Of a stretch of 26,486 nucleotides of DNA, positions 23,039-26,486 are shown piece after piece (the stretch's first letter is position 1; every line of letters starts with the position of its first letter). The position numbers were made by a program, and so were the translations under genes. Under the pieces are notes generated by a model. It did not search any database. It was not told the DNA's origin and saw only the letters and a list, made by a program, of their open reading frames with translations. The stretch comes from SIG565 sp045601525 (GTDB lineage Bacteria; Bacillota; Clostridia; Oscillospirales; Acutalibacteraceae), in assembly GCA_045601525.1 (NCBI GenBank), contig JAZRZR010000093.1, forward strand, positions 1-26,486. Direction: 5' to 3'.

Positions 23039-24547
23039 ATGGCTTATTATTTTAACGACGTTTCACACACCTTTAACGAGTATCTTTTGGTGCCCGGTTA
23101 TTCTTCGGCCGAATGCATTCCTGCAAATGTAAGTTTGAAGACTCCCCTTGTGAAATTCAAAAAGGGCGAAGAACCGGCTATTTCCTTAAATATACCCATG
23201 ACCTCGGCTATTATGCAATCGGTTTCAGGCGAAAGGCTTGCAGTTGCTCTGGCACGTGAGGGCGGTGTTGCCTTTATTTACGGCTCACAGTCTATTGAGG
23301 ATGAAGCAGCTATGGTAGCCCGCGCTAAAGGCTTTAAGGCCGGTTTTGTTACAAGCGCTTCAAACATTAAGCCCGACCAGACACTTGCTGATATCATTGC
23401 TCTTAAAGAGGCTAACGGATTTTCTACCGTTGCCGTTACCGATGATGGTACTGCAAACGGCAAACTCCTTGGTATCGTTACAAGCCGTGATTACCGTGTA
23501 AGCCGTATGGACTTTTCGACAAAAGTTAAAGATTTTATGACTCCGTTTGATAATCTCATCTTTGCATACGATGACATTTCACTCAAAGAAGCCAACAACA
23601 TCATTTGGGATAACAAGTTAAACTCTTTGCCGATTATTGATAAAGAGGGCAACTTAAAATCTCTTGTTTTTAGAAAAGATTATGATTCTCACAAGGAAAA
23701 CCCCTTAGAGTTGCTTGACTCACAAAAGCGTTACATTGTAGGCGCAGGTATAAATACTCGTGACTATGCCGAGCGTATCCCCGCCCTTGTTGATGCAGGC
23801 GTTGATGTGCTTTGTATCGACTCATCAGAAGGTTTTAGCGAATGGCAAGCCCGCACACTTGCTTGGACAAGAGAAAAATACGGTGACAAGGTTAAGATTG
23901 GTGCCGGTAATGTAGTTGATAAGGACGGCTTTGATTTCTTAGCAAATGCAGGTGCTGACTTTATTAAGGTTGGTATCGGCGGTGGCTCCATTTGTATCAC
24001 CCGTGAAACCAAAGGTATCGGTCGTGGACAGGCTACCGCTTTGATTGATGTTTGCAAGGCAAGAGACGAATATTTTGAAAAAACAGGCGTTTATATACCT
24101 GTATGTTCTGATGGCGGCATTGTTTTCGACCATCATATGACATTGGCTCTTGCAATGGGTGCCGATTTCCTTATGCTCGGAAGATATTTTGCAAGATTTG
24201 ATGAAAGCCCCACGAACAAGCTTATGATTAACGGCAGTTATGTTAAAGAGTATTGGGGAGAGGGTTCGAACCGCGCTCGTAACTGGCAAAGATATGACCT
24301 CGGCGGCGACAAGAAGCCTTCTTTTGAAGAGGGTGTTGACTCCTACGTTCCATATGCCGGCTCGCTTAAGGACAATGTAGGCATTACCCTTAGCAAAATT
24401 AAATCAACAATGTGCAACTGCGGTGCATTAACTATTGCCGAATTGCAAGATAAGGCTAAGCTTACACTCGTCAGTGCTACAAGTATCGTTGAGGGCGGCG
24501 CTCACGACGTTATCCGTAAGGAAAGCGGAGATTCTATTCATAAATAA
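23039..24547 (+). CDS. guaB: inosine-5'-monophosphate dehydrogenase, Tritrichomonas-like type
   Basis: IMPDH oxidises IMP to XMP with NAD+, the committed step to GMP. The 502 residues form a TIM barrel interrupted by a CBS-pair region (about 105-220: VAVTDDGTANGKLLGIVTSR and LPIIDKEGNLKSLVFRKDYD). The catalytic loop is GIGGGSICITRE with Cys319. CIDSSEGFSEWQ carries Asp261, CSDGGIV is the phosphate site, and the flap is RNWQRYDLGG with Arg418 and Tyr419. Typical bacterial GuaB has GIGPGSICTTR and about 485-490 residues. This variant instead looks colinear with the T. foetus enzyme as I recall it, including Lys310, Arg241, Arg382 and Glu431. CGGAGG precedes the ATG. Confidence 0.93.
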   Translation: MAYYFNDVSHTFNEYLLVPGYSSAECIPANVSLKTPLVKFKKGEEPAISLNIPMTSAIMQSVSGERLAVALAREGGVAFIYGSQSIEDEAAMVARAKGFKAGFVTSASNIKPDQTLADIIALKEANGFSTVAVTDDGTANGKLLGIVTSRDYRVSRMDFSTKVKDFMTPFDNLIFAYDDISLKEANNIIWDNKLNSLPIIDKEGNLKSLVFRKDYDSHKENPLELLDSQKRYIVGAGINTRDYAERIPALVDAGVDVLCIDSSEGFSEWQARTLAWTREKYGDKVKIGAGNVVDKDGFDFLANAGADFIKVGIGGGSICITRETKGIGRGQATALIDVCKARDEYFEKTGVYIPVCSDGGIVFDHHMTLALAMGADFLMLGRYFARFDESPTNKLMINGSYVKEYWGEGSNRARNWQRYDLGGDKKPSFEEGVDSYVPYAGSLKDNVGITLSKIKSTMCNCGALTIAELQDKAKLTLVSATSIVEGGAHDVIRKESGDSIHK

Positions 24548-24558
24548 TTGGTGATTTT

Positions 24559-25101
24559 ATGAAATGGTTAATTGCATCTGATATACACGGCTCGGCATAT
24601 TATTGTGAAAGGCTTATCGAAGCCTTTAAGTCCGAGGGCGCCGATAAATTATTGTTATTAGGCGATATTCTCTATCATGGACCTCGCAACGATTTGCCAA
24701 GGGACTACAATCCTAAAGCAGTTATTGAAATGCTAAACCCCTTAAAAAACAATATACTTTGTGTTCGAGGTAATTGTGATAGCGAGGTTGACCAGATGGT
24801 GCTCGACTTCCCAATTATGTCTGACTATGCAATTATAAGTGATACTGACTTAACCATTTTTGCAACACACGGGCACGTTTTCAACTGCGATAAGCTACCG
24901 CCGATTAAAAAGGGAGATATTTTATTGCACGGCCATTTGCATATTCCGGCATGCGTTCAAAAAGATGATTTCTTTTATTTTAATCCCGGTTCAGTTTCAA
25001 TTCCGAAAGAAAACTCACACCACGGTTTTATGACTATGGAAAACGGCGAGTTTCTATGGAAAGATTTTGAGGGAAACATTAAAAACAAATATAAATTTTA
25101 G
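24559..25101 (+). CDS. YfcE/MJ0936-type metallophosphoesterase
   Basis: 180 residues of the calcineurin-like phosphoesterase fold. Metal-binding motifs are SDIHG (Asp8, His10), LLGDILYHG (Asp36), RGNCD (Asn72, Asp74), FATHGH and LLHGHLHIP near residue 128. YfcE-type enzymes hydrolyse phosphodiesters in vitro; the true substrate is unclear. GGTGAT precedes the ATG, 11 bp after the IMPDH stop, so the two are probably co-transcribed. A strong terminator follows. Confidence 0.9.
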   Translation: MKWLIASDIHGSAYYCERLIEAFKSEGADKLLLLGDILYHGPRNDLPRDYNPKAVIEMLNPLKNNILCVRGNCDSEVDQMVLDFPIMSDYAIISDTDLTIFATHGHVFNCDKLPPIKKGDILLHGHLHIPACVQKDDFFYFNPGSVSIPKENSHHGFMTMENGEFLWKDFEGNIKNKYKF

Positions 25102-25104
25102 TGA

Positions 25105-25134
25105 AAAAACAACCGATAACCGTCGGTTGTTTTT
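25105..25134 (+). terminator. intrinsic terminator after the phosphoesterase gene
   Basis: A perfect 12-bp stem, AAAAACAACCGA with TCGGTTGTTTTT, and a six-base loop, four bases after the stop codon. Confidence 0.9.
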
Positions 25135-25174
25135 CTTTCCGACTTTCCCAAAATATTATAAAATAAAATAAATA

Positions 25175-25204
25175 TTGACAAAAGTAGTGCTTTCGTGTGA
25201 TAAT
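25175..25204 (+). promoter_or_regulatory. sigma-A promoter of rsmD-coaD
   Basis: TTGACA (25175-25180), 18 bp, GATAAT (25199-25204), with TG just upstream of the -10 as in extended promoters. Confidence 0.75.
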
Positions 25205-25225
25205 ACTATATATAGGTGATATATT

Positions 25226-25768
25226 ATGAGAGTTATAACCGGTACTGCGAGAGGGCGAATTCTTAAGACTCTTGAGGGCAGCGATGTGCGCCCCACTACC
25301 GATAAAACTAAAGAAGGTCTTTTTAGTTCAATTCAGTTTGATATAGAGGGTCGCCGTGTGCTTGATTTATTTGCAGGCAGCGGTCAATTGGGTATTGAAG
25401 CTTTAAGCCGAGGAGCAGAATCGGCAGTTTTTGTTGATACAAATCCCGAAGCAATTTCGGTGATAAACGAAAACCTTAAGGCAACAAATTTTGCTCACAA
25501 CTCACAGGTTGTTCGCTCCGATTATTTTTCTTTTGTGGCTTCCACTAACCAAAAATTCGATATTGCTTTTTTAGACCCGCCATATTATTTAGGCGTTTTG
25601 GAAAAAGCGCTGAATTCGGTTTGCGGTGTTATGAGTGATTACGGTATTATTATTTGCGAGCACCCCACCGATGTGTATTTACCTGAGCGAATACAAGATT
25701 TCTCGTTAAGCCGCCAAAAGAAATACGGAAAAATTTTAGTTTCTATTTATAGAAAAGAGTGTGATTAA
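25226..25768 (+). CDS. rsmD: 16S rRNA (guanine966-N2)-methyltransferase
   Basis: RsmD methylates G966 of 16S rRNA on the assembled 30S subunit, using SAM. The 180 residues start MRVITGTARGRIL, then VRPTTDKTKEGLFS (21-34), SAM-binding motif I VLDLFAGSGQLGIEALSRGA (45-64) and the catalytic DPPY (about 117-120). The start is set by AGGTGAT. It is linked to coaD, the usual arrangement in Firmicutes. Confidence 0.95.
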   Translation: MRVITGTARGRILKTLEGSDVRPTTDKTKEGLFSSIQFDIEGRRVLDLFAGSGQLGIEALSRGAESAVFVDTNPEAISVINENLKATNFAHNSQVVRSDYFSFVASTNQKFDIAFLDPPYYLGVLEKALNSVCGVMSDYGIIICEHPTDVYLPERIQDFSLSRQKKYGKILVSIYRKECD

Positions 25769-25769
25769 C

Positions 25770-26261
25770 TTGGAAAAATGCGTAATACTTCCAGGTAGTT
25801 ATGACCCCATCACGCTGGGGCACATTGATATTATCGAAAGGGCCTCTTCCCTTTTTGATAAGGTTATTGTGGTAGTTATGATTAACTACAAGAAAAAATA
25901 CAGTTTTACCCCCCAAGAGCGTGTGGATATGATTAAAAAGAGCGTTGATTATCTTGATAATATTGAGGTTGAGTTTTATGACGGTCTTTTATCAGATTTT
26001 GCAAAACAAAAAAATGCCTACGCAATAGTTAAGGGTTTACGCGCTATGTCGGATTTTGAATATGAATTCCAAATGGCGCTTGCCAATAAAAAGCTTAACC
26101 CAAAGGTTGAGACCCTGTTTTTAACCACTAATGCCGATTTTATGTACTTAAGCTCGAGCATGGTTAAGCAAATCGCAAGGATGGGCGGCGATATTTCCCA
26201 CTTTGTGCCCAATATTATCCATAACGATATTATCGAAAGAATAAATAGGAAGGACGATTAA
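25770..26261 (+). CDS. coaD: phosphopantetheine adenylyltransferase
   Basis: CoaD makes dephospho-CoA from ATP and 4'-phosphopantetheine. The nucleotidyltransferase motif PGSYDPITLGH (8-18, TxGH type) is at the N-terminus. YDGLLSDFAKQ, IVKGLRAMSDFEYEFQMALA and the SSSMVKQIA motif follow. A GTG at 25761 would start inside rsmD but is one base from AAAGAG. The TTG at 25770, one base after the rsmD stop, has better spacing and gives 163 residues, the usual length, so I prefer it; the choice is not certain. Confidence 0.93.
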   Translation: MEKCVILPGSYDPITLGHIDIIERASSLFDKVIVVVMINYKKKYSFTPQERVDMIKKSVDYLDNIEVEFYDGLLSDFAKQKNAYAIVKGLRAMSDFEYEFQMALANKKLNPKVETLFLTTNADFMYLSSSMVKQIARMGGDISHFVPNIIHNDIIERINRKDD

Positions 26262-26264
26262 AAG

Positions 26265-26486
26265 ATGAGCATTGAAGAATTACTTGAACAATTAGACGAG
26301 GCATTGGATTCAGGCGTTAAAATCCCCGGAAAGCGCACTGTTGTAAGTGTTGAAAACCTCCGCGCAGTCATTGATGATATTCGCTTGAATATCCCCAGTG
26401 AAATCAAGCAAGCAAGAGGCATCGTGGCTGACCGTGCCGACATTATTGCTAACGCAAAGCGTGAGGCTGACGGTATTATCCGCAGT
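26265..26486 (+). CDS. coiled-coil protein of unknown function, 5' part only
   Basis: The frame starts at an ATG three bases after coaD, behind AGGAAGGA, and stays open to the window end (74 codons). The visible part is MSIEELLEQLDEALDSGVKI, a loop PGKRTVVSVENLRAVIDDIR, then a charged Ala-rich helix ARGIVADRADIIANAKREAD. The heptad-like, b-subunit-like helix recalls short proteins often found after coaD in Clostridia (vague matches to ATPase b subunit or DivIVA). I do not recognise a defined family, and the function is unknown. It is co-transcribed with rsmD-coaD. Confidence 0.8.
   Translation, partial: MSIEELLEQLDEALDSGVKIPGKRTVVSVENLRAVIDDIRLNIPSEIKQARGIVADRADIIANAKREADGIIRS

Noticed and set aside
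1..26486. CRISPR array, transposase or phage genes
   Set aside because: No regularly spaced repeats, no transposase motifs and no phage genes; the only mobile-element hint is the tRNA-Pro repeat.

Overview
The window looks like chromosomal DNA of a low-GC, endospore-forming member of the Clostridia, probably a gut-type Oscillospiraceae/Ruminococcaceae relative. The evidence is the Firmicutes ylxM-ffh-rpsP-khpA-rimM-trmD order, AddAB instead of RecBCD, an HPr with both His15 and Ser46, both subunits of dipicolinate synthase, a BofA-like membrane protein, strong AGGAGG ribosome sites and near-consensus sigma-A promoters. The assignment is by gene content only. Nothing looks like a prophage, a CRISPR array or an intact mobile element.

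Layout. 1-4057, minus strand: ptsH with its own promoter, then the ribosome/SRP operon ylxM-ffh-rpsP-khpA-rimM-trmD behind a perfect TTGACA-17-TATAAT promoter. No rplS follows trmD. 4084-5626, plus: an orphan peptide-type ABC substrate-binding lipoprotein. 5629-7002, minus: murC. 7091-9701, plus: cca, then the spore genes dpaA-dpaB. 9700-16759, minus: bofA-like, addB, addA. 16850-17209, plus: tRNA-Pro(GGG), whose 3' end and terminator are repeated perfectly 208 bp downstream. 17257-21057, minus: a sugar-phosphate isomerase-like TIM barrel, metK under a SAM-I riboswitch, a riboflavin ECF transporter gene under an FMN riboswitch, a DUF1294 protein, and a 52-residue peptide gene with its own promoter, leader and terminator. 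21057-22932, minus: rpsB-tsf with a structured leader. 22972-26486, plus: an unusual IMP dehydrogenase with a YfcE-type phosphoesterase, then rsmD, coaD and the start of a coiled-coil protein.

How they work together. Most genes serve translation (SRP targeting, ribosome maturation, tRNA G37 methylation and CCA ends, EF-Ts, uS2, bS16, RsmD), DNA repair (AddAB), cell wall synthesis (MurC) and cofactor supply (SAM, flavin, CoA, GMP). DpaAB and the BofA-like protein point to the late mother-cell stage of sporulation. TrmD would be expected to methylate G37 of the tRNA-Pro(GGG) encoded in the same window.

Most worth a second look: the 52-residue peptide gene at 20681-20839; the duplicated tRNA-Pro 3' end around a 60% GC scar; and an IMP dehydrogenase that appears colinear with the enzyme of the protozoan parasite Tritrichomonas foetus. 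Sequence comparisons to other organisms are from memory and were not computed.
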